This document shows, one piece after another, positions 53,216-63,538 of a DNA stretch of 64,000 nucleotides. A program made the translations under genes and the position numbers. Source of the DNA: Planctomyces sp. (GTDB lineage: Bacteria > Planctomycetota > Planctomycetia > Planctomycetales > Planctomycetaceae); the NCBI GenBank assembly GCA_019636235.1, contig JAHBXW010000015.1, positions 59,304 to 123,303 of the forward strand. Direction: 5' to 3'. Position 1 is the first letter of the stretch, and every line of letters starts with the position of its first letter. The notes beneath the pieces were generated by a model. The model did not search any database. It was given only the letters and a program-made list of their open reading frames with translations, and had not been told where the DNA came from.

Positions 53216-54739
53216 TCACCGCAGCCGATCGCTCGCCTGCGCCAGAATCTGCACCGCGACCTGATTCGGATTGTAGCCCCCGGGCAATCGAATGAGCGGC
53301 TTGTCGTGGTTGTCGCAGAATGTCTTCACCTCGCCGAACGAGTGGCTGGACCATCGGATCGCCAGCAGCACGGCGGCCACGTCGCTGCGCGCCACGTAGG
53401 GCGCGAAGCCCTTGATGGACTCATGCGCCCGGGTGTCCGGCCAGATCAGCTCCTTCAGCCCGAAGGCTGCTTCCAGCGCCTGGCAGGCGCTCGGCCGCTT
53501 TTCACCGCCAATCAGAAACAGCGATTTCCCGCGGAGAAGTTCAGCGACGTCGGCGACCTCTTGCGTCGGCGCCGCGGCCGCTGTCGCCTCGGGGGGCGGA
53601 ACGGTCGCCAGTACGCGGTCGATTTCCATGAGGACCTGTTGAAACTCCGCGGGAATCGTCGCCGTCTCAGGCAGCCAGTCGACAACTGGGAGCAGCAGTT
53701 CCCGCAGATCCCGGTGGCTGGGCGGCAATCCCCCTTCCAGCAACTCGCAGACCGTGCTGATGAGCGTATCCCACTCGTTTGCGGCCAGTAGCGGGTCTTT
53801 GGCGATCACTGAGCACTTGTGCCGAACCTTGCCCAGCAGACGCTTGCGTTGGCGTCGATGGCGATGCCCTTCCTGCACGCGGAGAGACAACTCCTCGATG
53901 CGATTCAGAATGTCGGCCCATTGCTCAGGATTGGCCGGGTTGTCGCGCCTCATGTGCTTTTGAATGAAAATCTGCCGCTGGGTCGCGGTCTGGCGAAGCC
54001 AGTGGAAGATCTCGTTCTGGTCGTGGTCCTCAGTCCAGTCGATCGATGCGACAGCCACCCGCAGCGCCGATTGGGACTCCGCCAGCAGATCGAGCGCGGC
54101 CTCGAAGTTCGCCTGGTCCGCCTCGGGTTCCTCCTGAATCTCCCGAACCAGGGCGATGGCTTCGGCGGCGGCCTCGAAGCAGCCGGCCACCTCTTCGAAC
54201 CTCAGGTTGTTGGACGGCAAGGGGCCGCTGGGGTGACACATCCACAAGTAACAGTTCGGAAGCGCCTTCGCCCTCGCGATAATGTCGCGGTCGAGCGGCT
54301 CAATCTCCGTGACGAACCGCGCCCCCTCCGAGATCAGGCGATGGCGTCTCGCCGCCCAGCGGGCGCCTTCAGACTTCAAGCGGCACCGCGACTCGACCAA
54401 CGCCAGATCATCGCCAACCAGAGACGCCGCGGCAGGAGCCGTCCGCGGTTCCTCGACCGCCGTCGAACGACCGAGCGTGAGGCGGGAGATCAGCGCCTCC
54501 AGGTCCCGCTCAGACGCGTCGCGATTTTGGGTTTGCTCCGCATCGCGGGCAGCCGGCCGGACTTCGACCGCAGCCTCAATCCGCACGTTCGACGGCGATT
54601 CGACCAGTTCGTCCCCGGTGAGTTCGAGGAACGCCTGCGCCAATCGGCGCAGTTGGCGCTTCAAGTCGGCGTCCTGGCTGGCAAGCGCGACAATGCGCGT
54701 CGTCAGGGCCCGGGCGATTTCATCAAGCGTTTCGGACAT
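53216..54739 (-). CDS. Helical protein with C-terminal DUF2325 domain
   Basis: 507 residues. Residues 1-400 are helical and charged, with no named domain recognised; a cysteine-bearing 'NCYLWMCHPSGPLPSNNLRFEE' lies near 172-193. The C-terminus (about 408-500) fits DUF2325: 'LFLIGGEKRPSACQALEAAFGLKELIW', 'YVARSDVAAVLLAIRWSSHSFGEVKTFCDNHDKPLIRLPGGYNPNQVAVQIL'. The SSH and GGYNP-type elements match. DUF2325 proteins are small Rossmann-like modules of unknown role. It lies 118 bases upstream of the barnase-like gene on the same strand, so a shared transcript is possible. Confidence 0.8.
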   Translation of the reverse strand: MSETLDEIARALTTRIVALASQDADLKRQLRRLAQAFLELTGDELVESPSNVRIEAAVEVRPAARDAEQTQNRDASERDLEALISRLTLGRSTAVEEPRTAPAAASLVGDDLALVESRCRLKSEGARWAARRHRLISEGARFVTEIEPLDRDIIARAKALPNCYLWMCHPSGPLPSNNLRFEEVAGCFEAAAEAIALVREIQEEPEADQANFEAALDLLAESQSALRVAVASIDWTEDHDQNEIFHWLRQTATQRQIFIQKHMRRDNPANPEQWADILNRIEELSLRVQEGHRHRRQRKRLLGKVRHKCSVIAKDPLLAANEWDTLISTVCELLEGGLPPSHRDLRELLLPVVDWLPETATIPAEFQQVLMEIDRVLATVPPPEATAAAAPTQEVADVAELLRGKSLFLIGGEKRPSACQALEAAFGLKELIWPDTRAHESIKGFAPYVARSDVAAVLLAIRWSSHSFGEVKTFCDNHDKPLIRLPGGYNPNQVAVQILAQASDRLR

Positions 54740-54933
54740 GTCGGCTCACTGGAAGACGCGACGTCTCAATCTCGCACGTGCGCCGCCGCACGAATGACGG
54801 GATTTCTCGCTACGGCGAGGACCGCACTGGCGGCCAGCCACGACTTGATGCCGTCGGATTGCGTCGCGCGAACGGCGACGCCGCATGCGGCGCGACCGCT
54901 CGCAGGGGACCCGCCGAGCAACGGCTGCGGACA

Positions 54934-55635
54934 TCACCCCGCGGCTCCGCGCGGCCGCAGCAACTCGTCCGCCGTCCGCAGCCAGCGGCGAATCTCGAAG
55001 TCGCCGCGCCCGGTCGGATCGACGCACGCCGCGTTCACGCGCAGCTCGCCGACGGCCGCCTTGAGGTCCTCGATCCCGCTCACCGCGACCGCCCGAACCT
55101 GCGCGTTGCGGTTCGCCCGGCAGGCGGCCCGAAATGGCTTGCTCGTGAAGATCAGCACCGCGTCGACCTCGCCGCGGGACAGCTCGCGGATGGCCAGCGT
55201 CGCGGCATCGTCCGGACAGCCCAGCAGCTCGCGCCGCCAGCCGCTGGTCCGGTCGAGCAGCACCCGATCGAGCACCGGCGAGCCGCTGACGACAATCGCC
55301 AGCCGCCGGGCGGCCGGCGCGGGAGACCCGGCCGGGGCGGGGGTCTCGCGGCGGATCGTCAATTTGCGGGAGCGGACGAGGTCCAGCGCCGCCGGAGTGA
55401 CGACGGCGCGCGGCGAGATGACAAGCTGCGTCGCGCCGCCGGGAATCTGGGAGACGACTTCCGCCGTGATGACAGGCTGCGGCAACTTCATTCCGGAGGC
55501 CGACGCGTTCGGGGCTGGCCGGCCGGGGGAACTCGCGGTCGGGATGGGCGCAGGCGCAGCGCCGCGCGAGGCGCCCTGCAGTCCATGCAGCACGCCGCGC
55601 ACAATTCGATCGACCAGCGAGGAATCAACAGTCAT
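54934..55635 (-). CDS. Hypothetical protein with degenerate RpiB/LacB-like C-terminus
   Basis: 233 residues. The N-terminus is Pro/Ala-rich. A middle segment 'VITAEVVSQIPGGATQLVISPRAVVTPAALDLVRSR' has the 'TP-A-D' pattern seen at the start of several microcompartment-associated proteins. Residues about 145-225 ('DDAATLAIRELSRGEVDAVLIFTSKPFRAACRANRNAQVRAVAVSG') follow ribose-5-phosphate isomerase B but lack its GTGIG loop. An enzymatic role is doubtful. No microcompartment shell genes lie in the window. Confidence 0.65.
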   Translation of the reverse strand: MTVDSSLVDRIVRGVLHGLQGASRGAAPAPIPTASSPGRPAPNASASGMKLPQPVITAEVVSQIPGGATQLVISPRAVVTPAALDLVRSRKLTIRRETPAPAGSPAPAARRLAIVVSGSPVLDRVLLDRTSGWRRELLGCPDDAATLAIRELSRGEVDAVLIFTSKPFRAACRANRNAQVRAVAVSGIEDLKAAVGELRVNAACVDPTGRGDFEIRRWLRTADELLRPRGAAG

Positions 55636-55888
55636 TCAATAGCCTGGCGGAGGCCGCAGGTTCGTCCTTGGTTTCGGCGGGAAAGGCGACGCGGGTCCGG
55701 TCGGTTGCGTCCGGGATCGTCATTCCGGCCGATCTGGCGGTTCTCGCCGCATGCAGGTCGCGCAGCCGATGCAGTTGGCCGGATTCGGGACCGCGGTCGA
55801 CCGCGCAGCCGGGGGCGTCGCAACCGATTCGACCGGCAAGTCTATTCGGACCGGCAGCCCCCGCAAGGATCCTCGCGCGGAAGGCCGG

Positions 55889-56653
55889 TTACCGGACGGC
55901 CCCGCCGTTCACATTGATGACCTGCCCCGTCACGTACGCGGCATCGTCGCTGAGCAGAAACCGCGCCATCCGCGCGATGTCCTCCGGCAGTCCCCACCGC
56001 CGCAGGGGCGTCTCCCGCAGCACGCGCGCCTGCCACGTCTGGCTGGCCGTCTCTCCCCAGGCCGTGCGGATCCAGCCGGGGGCGATGCAGTTCACTCGCA
56101 CCTCGGGCGCCAGCGACAACGCCAGCGATCTTGAGAACCCCATCACCGCGTTCTTCGCCGCCGCGAACAGTTCGCCGCTGTCTCCCTCCATCCCGCGGTC
56201 GGCGGTATCCCAGCCGATCGTCACCAGCGCCCCGCCGCCGGCCTCCCGCATCCGCCCACCCAGGTCCCGGCACATCAACAGCGAGGCGCGGACATCGACG
56301 TCCAGCAGCCGGGCCAGTTTCTCCTCGAACGACCAGTTCGCCCCCGCGCCGGTCAGCGTGTCGACGCCCGCATTGCAGACGCAGCCCTCGAGGCCGTCCC
56401 AGGCGTTCCACGCCATCCGGCTGAGATGCTCCGGCGCGCCGGCCTCACCCAGGTCCGCCGCCAGGATGGCGACGTTTCGGCCGAGGGCGCGAATCTCTTC
56501 GGCCGCTTCCTCCGCCGGCCCCTGCCCGGAACGACTGTGCAGAATGACGTCCGCCCCCCCGCGCGCCGCCTCCAGCGCGATGGCCCGACCAATTCCGGTC
56601 GACGAGCCCGTCACCAGAATCCGCCGCCCCGTCAGGTCTCCCAGCGTCTTCAC
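55889..56653 (-). CDS. Short-chain dehydrogenase/reductase with altered catalytic residues
   Basis: 254 residues with a normal SDR nucleotide site: 'TGSSTGIG' at 15-22, 'DL' near 67 and 'CNAG' at 93-96. The catalytic region reads 'GALVTIGWDTADRGMEGDSGELFAAAKNAVMGFSRSLA'. F163 stands where YxxxK normally has Tyr (K167 is kept), and G-W replaces the serine. The end 'VRVNCIAPGWIRTAWGE' ... 'YVTGQVINVNGG' is typical. So NAD(P) binding is likely but classical reductase chemistry is not. It overlaps the DUF423 gene by ATGA. Confidence 0.9.
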   Translation of the reverse strand: MKTLGDLTGRRILVTGSSTGIGRAIALEAARGGADVILHSRSGQGPAEEAAEEIRALGRNVAILAADLGEAGAPEHLSRMAWNAWDGLEGCVCNAGVDTLTGAGANWSFEEKLARLLDVDVRASLLMCRDLGGRMREAGGGALVTIGWDTADRGMEGDSGELFAAAKNAVMGFSRSLALSLAPEVRVNCIAPGWIRTAWGETASQTWQARVLRETPLRRWGLPEDIARMARFLLSDDAAYVTGQVINVNGGAVR

Positions 56654-57093
56654 CGCGGTTCCTCCCCATCAGTCGTCCGCAGCCCTGCGAACGCCAGGGC
56701 GATCCAACCCACGATAAACAGCACGCCGCCAATGGGAGTGATCATGCCCAGCTTCCGGTGGCCGGTGAGCGTCAGGGCATACAGGCTGCCGGAGAACAAC
56801 AGCGTGCCCAGCAGGAAGCACCACGCCGCCAGATTGGTCCGCCGGCGGGCGCTGATCGCCAGCGCTCCCGCGAGGATGATCCCCAGCGCGTGCGACATCT
56901 GATACTCGGCGGCCGTTTTGAAGTCCGCCACGTATTTCTTCGCCCGCGGGATTGTTTCGACGACTCCCTCGTACGCCTGCGTGCCGTATTTCTCCAGCAG
57001 CAGCTTGTCCAGGCCATGTGCGGCCCAGGCCCCCAGCGCCACGGCCAGCGCCGCCAGGCACGCTCCCACTCGGACCCACGTCCAACCTGTCAT
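56650..57093 (-). CDS. DUF423 integral membrane protein
   Basis: 147 residues with four hydrophobic helices. The 'VGACLAALAVALGAWAAHGLDKLL' start, 'FKTAAEYQMSHALGIILAG' and 'AAWCFLLGTLLFSGSLYALTLTGHRKLGMITPIGGVLFIVGWIALAFA' are the DUF423 (YgdD/SpoIIB-neighbour type) signatures. Function is unknown in the family. Its stop overlaps the SDR start, implying translational coupling. Confidence 0.93.
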   Translation of the reverse strand: MTGWTWVRVGACLAALAVALGAWAAHGLDKLLLEKYGTQAYEGVVETIPRAKKYVADFKTAAEYQMSHALGIILAGALAISARRRTNLAAWCFLLGTLLFSGSLYALTLTGHRKLGMITPIGGVLFIVGWIALAFAGLRTTDGEEPR

Positions 57094-57169
57094 CGCGCCA
57101 TTCCTCTTGTCTCGGACATCCCGTCAGCAAACCGCCCCGTGCTGAGCATCATAACTCATCCGGGGGCGC

Positions 57170-58546
<1,377 letters not shown>

Positions 58547-58709
58547 CGAGTGCGAATCGGAGCGGATCAAGGCGCTATGGGCGGTCAGGGTTTTTGGAAC
58601 CGCGACCGGCGGCATAGACTATCGGTCCGGCCGCGGACGGGCGATTGCAGCGCCCGCATGACCCGCGACGTGCCGAGGTCAGAACGTTCCCTCGTCCCCG
58701 CCCTCCACG

Positions 58710-60656
58710 ATGCCCGACCGCCTCCCGGCGCCCCCGCGGCCGCGCCGCCCGCCCCGCCGACTGACCGGATTCTGCCTGCTGGCCCTCGCGATCCTCGCGG
58801 GCGGACGCGCCCAGGCCGGCATGTCCAACAGCCTGCTCGACATCTCCGCCGATGGTTCGCTGTTCGCCTGTTCGAACCGCGATTCCGGAACCGTCTCGAT
58901 CTTTGCCTCCGCGGGACAGGGACGCTGGGAGAAGCGGTCCGAAGTCCCCGTCGGGCGGCATCCGGAAGGGGTCAGCTTCATTGGCGGCTCGCATCGCCTG
59001 GCCGTCGCGGTTTATGGCGATGATGTGATCGTCGTCATCGACGGCGACCGCGGCGAAGAGACCGGGCGTTTGAATGTTTTCGACGAGCCGTACTCGGTGG
59101 TGTCCACTCCCTCCGGCGACCGGCTGTTCGCGACGCTCGACTTTCCGGGAAAGCTGCTCGAGATCGACCCGGAGTCGCTAACGATTGTGCGCGAGATTGA
59201 CGCCGGCAGTTTCCCGCGCGGGCTGGCTCTGTCGCCGGATGCCCGGACGCTGTACGTCGCCGAGTATTACACGGCGGTCGTGCGGGCCTTCGACGCGAAC
59301 TCCGGCGAAGAAACGGGCAGCTGGACCGGGACGCCGGAGGACAACCTGGCGCGGCAGATCGTCGTGCACCCGACGCGCCCCAAGGCCTACCTGCCGCACA
59401 TTCGGTCGAGGACGCAGGTGCCGCAGGGCGCCGGGGCCATCATGCCCTACGTGGCGATCGTCGACACGGATCGGCCGGTCGACGTCGAGCCGACGGACGC
59501 CGTGAACGCGCGCCGCAAGCGCGTGCAGATGGATTCGCTGCGCGGGACGCTGGTCGTCGCGAACCCCTGGGAGGTCGCCATCTCGCCGGACGGCTCGGAG
59601 TGCTGCGTGGTCTTCGCCGGGACCGACGACATGTATGTCTGCGACGTGCTGGACGACAACTACCGCGAGCTGAAGTACAGCAGCCTGCTGCGTCTGCCGA
59701 GCAATCCCCGCGCGGTGCGCTACACGCCGGACGGCAGGCAGTTTCTGGTGTACTCGGCCCTCGATTTCTCGGTGACGGCGTTCGATGCGGAGTCGCGCAA
59801 GCCCGTCGAGACGCTGGCCGTCTGCGATTGTCCGCTCGATGAGGAGCTGCTGCTCGGCAAGCGGCTGTTCTACTCGGCCAACCAGCCGATGGTGGCGCTG
59901 CGGTGGATCTCCTGTTCGAGCTGTCATCCCGACGGCGACTCGGACGGCCGCACATGGCAGCAGCCGGAAGGTCTGCGGCAGACGCAGCCGCTGGGTGGGC
60001 TGGCCTGGACGCATCCGCTGCACTGGTCGGCGGACCGCGACGAGGTGCAGGACTTTGAACACACGATCCGCGGGCCGCTGATGCAGGGTCGGGGGCTGAT
60101 TCGCGGACCGCTGGGGGACGCGCTGGGCGAGCCGCTGAGCGGCCGTTCGAAGGAGGCCGACGCGCTCGCGCGGTACACGAACTCGCATCATGTGAGCCTC
60201 AGTCCGTTCGCCCGGAAGATCGGCGAGAACGGAGAACGGATCGAGGGGGAGGCGGGGCTGACCGATGCGGCCCGTCGCGGCCGGGAGGTCTTCTTCCGCG
60301 AATCGGTGGGCTGCGCGAATTGCCATTCCGGGCCGTACTTCTGCGACTCCCGCGCGGGGTCGCTGACGCGGCATGACGTCGGCACCGGGAACGATGATCC
60401 CTCGGAGCTGATGGGGCCGGAGTACGACACGCCTTCGCTGCTCGGCCTGTACCGATCCGCGCCCTACCTGCATCATGGTCGGGCGGCGACGCTGGAAGAT
60501 GTGCTGACGACCCAGAATCCGGAGGACCGGCATGGGAAGACGTCGCATCTCAGCGGCGAGGAGGTTGCCGATCTGGTCGAATTCCTGAAGGCATTGCCGT
60601 ACGAAGATCCGGAGCCGCTGGCGGAGGCGGCGGGCCTGATCAAAGTGGAGAAATGA
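58710..60656 (+). CDS. Exported beta-propeller / c-type cytochrome fusion protein
   Basis: 648 residues. A Pro/Arg-rich start leads to a signal peptide ('LTGFCLLALAILAGGRAQA'). Residues about 40-390 are YVTN-like propeller blades ('NRDSGTVSIFASAG', 'SPDARTLYVAEYYTAVVRAFDANSG', 'ISPDGSECCVVFAGTDDMYV'). Residues about 395-640 resemble di-haem cytochrome c peroxidase/MauG-type domains, with two CxxCH sites ('CSSCHPDGDSDGR' and 'CANCHSGPYFCDS') and the 'PSLLGLYRSAPYLHHGRAATLEDVL' closing segment. It should be periplasmic and bind two haems c. Substrate unknown. Confidence 0.92.
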   Translation: MPDRLPAPPRPRRPPRRLTGFCLLALAILAGGRAQAGMSNSLLDISADGSLFACSNRDSGTVSIFASAGQGRWEKRSEVPVGRHPEGVSFIGGSHRLAVAVYGDDVIVVIDGDRGEETGRLNVFDEPYSVVSTPSGDRLFATLDFPGKLLEIDPESLTIVREIDAGSFPRGLALSPDARTLYVAEYYTAVVRAFDANSGEETGSWTGTPEDNLARQIVVHPTRPKAYLPHIRSRTQVPQGAGAIMPYVAIVDTDRPVDVEPTDAVNARRKRVQMDSLRGTLVVANPWEVAISPDGSECCVVFAGTDDMYVCDVLDDNYRELKYSSLLRLPSNPRAVRYTPDGRQFLVYSALDFSVTAFDAESRKPVETLAVCDCPLDEELLLGKRLFYSANQPMVALRWISCSSCHPDGDSDGRTWQQPEGLRQTQPLGGLAWTHPLHWSADRDEVQDFEHTIRGPLMQGRGLIRGPLGDALGEPLSGRSKEADALARYTNSHHVSLSPFARKIGENGERIEGEAGLTDAARRGREVFFRESVGCANCHSGPYFCDSRAGSLTRHDVGTGNDDPSELMGPEYDTPSLLGLYRSAPYLHHGRAATLEDVLTTQNPEDRHGKTSHLSGEEVADLVEFLKALPYEDPEPLAEAAGLIKVEK

Positions 60657-60767
60657 CGCCGCGCATCCTCCCCCGCCGGCCAGGCCGTGGCTGGCGGAGG
60701 ACCGCGCGACTCTCAATGATTCATCGAACGTCCCGGCCGCGCGCCGGGCTGAACCAAGGAGCGAACG

Positions 60768-61517
60768 ATGCCGCGTAGGATGCTGCCCGGAACACTGTGC
60801 CTCGCGATGGGGCTGAGCGCGGGATGCAAGGAACAGACGGCGGGGCCTGAAGTTCCGAAGGCCGGTCCAGCCGCCGTTGATCCCGGCCCCGCGCCCGAGG
60901 GGCAGTCCGAGCCGGGCGAGGAAGCTGACGCCGCGACGCCGGCCGCGGATCCCGCCGCGGATCCGGAAGTCGGCCGCCTGCCGCTCCCCGAGGCGGGTGC
61001 GGACGCGTTCCAGTTCGTCTATTTCGAACAGCCAGCGACGGAAAGTCGCTCCGCCGGGGCGGCCGCCAGGGACGAAGTCAAAGTCGAGATTCTCGACTGG
61101 AAACAGACCGAGGCGCTGATCGCCAAACACAAAGGCAAGGTCGTCGTCGTCGACATGTGGTCGCTGTCCTGCGATCCCTGCCGCCGCGAGTTTCCCAACC
61201 TCGTCGCGCTCCACAACGAACAGAAGGACCGGGTGGCCTGCATCTCCGTGTCGACTGACTACGCGGGCATCAAGTCCAAGCCGCCGGAGTTCTACAAACC
61301 GAAGGTGCTGGAGTTCCTGACCCAGCAGAAGGCCACCTGCGAGAATGTGCTGTGCAGCGTCGACTCCGAAACGCTGTTCGATGAACTCGCGCTGGCGTCG
61401 ATTCCGGCGGTGTACGTGTACGGGAAGGACGGCAAGTTGGCGAAGCGGTTCGCCGGCGAGGAAGTGCATTACGACAAGGAAGTCGTGCCGCTCGTCGAGG
61501 AGTTGCTGGCGAAGTGA
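60768..61517 (+). CDS. TlpA-like thioredoxin-fold lipoprotein
   Basis: 249 residues. A lipobox (L-S-A-G-C20) ends a short signal peptide. A Pro/Ala/Glu-rich linker (21-70) precedes a thioredoxin-fold domain with the redox pair C135-D-P-C138 in 'WSLSCDPCRREFPNLVALH', then 'VACISVSTDYAG' and the cis-proline region 'LASIPAVYVYGKDGKLAKRF'. It may maintain haem-binding cysteines, which fits its position 111 bases after the di-haem protein. Predicted to be membrane-attached outside the cytoplasm. Confidence 0.92.
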   Translation: MPRRMLPGTLCLAMGLSAGCKEQTAGPEVPKAGPAAVDPGPAPEGQSEPGEEADAATPAADPAADPEVGRLPLPEAGADAFQFVYFEQPATESRSAGAAARDEVKVEILDWKQTEALIAKHKGKVVVVDMWSLSCDPCRREFPNLVALHNEQKDRVACISVSTDYAGIKSKPPEFYKPKVLEFLTQQKATCENVLCSVDSETLFDELALASIPAVYVYGKDGKLAKRFAGEEVHYDKEVVPLVEELLAK

Positions 61518-61653
61518 CGCGGCGACAGCCGGCAGAGCCGAACTGACATCCGGTAAGAGTTCAGAAGGCAGGCGTCCCGGAAACAGCTCCGAGATGCTGC
61601 GGCGGCTGCCGTCCGGCAGCGATCGCGATTACGCCGGCAGGGGCCAGGCGCAC

Positions 61654-61998
61654 ATGGACAATTCGCTGGGGACAGCGATCGTGGTCATGGTCGTGCTCGG
61701 GCTGATCACGTGGTTCGGCGTCTCGTGGCGATCCCGAAGCGATGTCTTTCGAGTGCGCATCAGGGACGGGCGGCCGGAGGCGACGTTCGGGCGGGTGACG
61801 CAGGCGTTTCTGGAAGTGGTCCAGACCCTGTGTGCGGAACATGCGGTTCAACACGGCGACATCCGCGGCCGTGCGCAGGGGCGAACCATTCAACTGCGGT
61901 TTTCCCGTGACTTCCCGCCGGGGTGCGCCCAGCAACTGCGAAACTGGTGGGCACTTGACGGCTGGCCCGCGCCGGCCCGCTCAGCCCGTCGATGTTAA
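61654..61998 (+). CDS. DUF3634-like membrane protein
   Basis: 114 residues from the ATG at 61654; the longer frame overlaps the upstream gene. One N-terminal helix ('GTAIVVMVVLGLITWFGVSW') is followed by 'VFRVRIRDGRPEATFGRVTQAFLEVVQTLC', 'HGDIRGRAQGRTIQLRFSRDFPPGCAQQLRNWW', the pattern of DUF3634 proteins. Function unknown in the family. Confidence 0.8.
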   Translation: MDNSLGTAIVVMVVLGLITWFGVSWRSRSDVFRVRIRDGRPEATFGRVTQAFLEVVQTLCAEHAVQHGDIRGRAQGRTIQLRFSRDFPPGCAQQLRNWWALDGWPAPARSARRC

Positions 61999-62054
61999 GG
62001 GCGTCCATTCGCGAGGGGGTGCGGCGCCAAGCCGCTCATGAGACGCCTGCAGCA

Positions 62055-63029
62055 TCAGGATGACTCGCCGCGGGGAGGATCCGGCGACTGGGAGTCCTCG
62101 GTGGCGTCATCGAGCCATTGGCGGACCGCTCCTTCATCAGTTGTCCGCCGCTGGAGTCGCGCCGGTTCGGTGTGCGGGCGTTTGCGCAGCACCGCGCGGA
62201 CGATCAGGTATGTCGCGAACAATCCGGCGACCGCCCAGAACGTCCACGGCGAGCCCTGCCGACGGGCCTCGAAGGCGCGGCGCCCGGGGTTGTCGATGAA
62301 ATCCGCGCGGCCGATCAACAGCGGCGCGCCGCGGCGAGTTCCGAGCTTGTCCTCGTAGGACATCACCTTCAGGAAATATCCCGCGAACCGGGCCTCTTCA
62401 TTCAGTTCAGCCCCCAGCGGCAGTCCCTCCGGCCGGGAGTTCACGATCAGGCAATACGGGAACGTCCCTGACTCGCTCGTGCGGCCCCAGATCTCGTACA
62501 CGTCCACGTCCTCGGGAGCGTCGGGGGACGGGTCGTGTTTCAGAACGCGTTGGACGTTCAACCGCAGTCCCACCAGTTCGCCCCGGTGATGCTCCGGCGA
62601 TCCAAACAGATGCGTGAACAGCAGATCCTTTCGGGAGCGCCGCCACAGATCTTCGAATGAACTCCGCCGCGTCCATTCGAACAGCCGCCAATAGGCGAAC
62701 ATCTCATCCGCGGTCAGCGACTGGTTGTCCGCGATGGACGCCAGCGATTCGCGAAAGGCCGCCTGCTCGTCCGGGTCTGTGTCGTCGGGGCCTTCGAGCA
62801 CTTGCATGCCGGCAGCCGCGGACTCCGGGACATCGAGCGCCGCCTCCCCGTCGTCGACGGCCGCCTGGTCGGGATCGTTCGCGAACCAGCGCCACATCAC
62901 CGGGTCCCGCGCCCGGAAATACAACATGACCATCACCGCCAGCAGCAGCGTGAGCGACGCGATGCGGGTCATCTCCCGGCTGCCAAAGCCGATGGCGTCG
63001 GAGCGGTGTCGGACATGTCTACGGATCAT
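62055..63029 (-). CDS. Membrane protein of unknown function
   Basis: 324 residues. An N-terminal helix ('MTRIASLTLLLAVMVMLYF', with a possible start at that Met near residue 20) and a C-terminal helix ('WTFWAVAGLFATYLIVRAVL') flank a soluble middle of about 190 residues with 'DEQAAFRESLASIADNQSLTADEMFAYWRLFEW' and 'VDVYEIWGRTSESGTFPYCLIVNSRPEGLP'. The acidic first part contrasts with a basic tail. No domain is recognised. The type of layout is common in planctomycete exported proteins. Confidence 0.8.
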   Translation of the reverse strand: MIRRHVRHRSDAIGFGSREMTRIASLTLLLAVMVMLYFRARDPVMWRWFANDPDQAAVDDGEAALDVPESAAAGMQVLEGPDDTDPDEQAAFRESLASIADNQSLTADEMFAYWRLFEWTRRSSFEDLWRRSRKDLLFTHLFGSPEHHRGELVGLRLNVQRVLKHDPSPDAPEDVDVYEIWGRTSESGTFPYCLIVNSRPEGLPLGAELNEEARFAGYFLKVMSYEDKLGTRRGAPLLIGRADFIDNPGRRAFEARRQGSPWTFWAVAGLFATYLIVRAVLRKRPHTEPARLQRRTTDEGAVRQWLDDATEDSQSPDPPRGESS

Positions 63030-63538
63030 GGCCCTCAGTATACCTCAATCCGCCGGGGGCAAGTGCCTCGAAGCGGCAGCAAAGCCAGTGAACTTTCCGC
63101 GCGCGAAACTGTGCAGCCTCCGTGGCGGTCAGCCGTGTCTGCAAAAGGGGTTCACGGCGATTCCTTCCCGCCTTCGTGAGGGCAGTTCCACTGCCCAGTG
63201 CCGGGAACTGACCCGAGGTCAATTCCAGGTCTGGTGCAATGAAGAACGCGGACACTCGGCCAGAGGCCATCTGCCTCCGGCTTGGGACCAACCGCCTGAG
63301 CCAGTCCGCGCCATCCGTCGGCAGGATGTCGTCTGCACGACGCGGCTGGGCGGGTTCTTGAAGTCGTACTCGCGGCGGGCGGCGTAGCGCCCCGTCAGGG
63401 CCGTCGGTTGTCTCCGGATTGGCGTTCCCACTCCGCGCTGCGACGGCCAATCCATGCAGAATCACCCCTGCTCGAACGGTTGACGGACGACAAGCCGCGC
63501 TCGCCACTGGATCATCGAATGACATTGAATCGTTCGCG
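63030..63538. other. Gap with no convincing gene
   Basis: About 509 bases between two minus-strand genes. Frames on both strands are Arg/Ser/Pro-rich and lack ordered segments. The part 63350-63500 could be a decayed coding remnant but I recognise no family. A GGCAGTTCC ... GGGAACTG inverted repeat lies near 63181-63211. No tRNA or RNA element was recognised. Confidence 0.45.
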
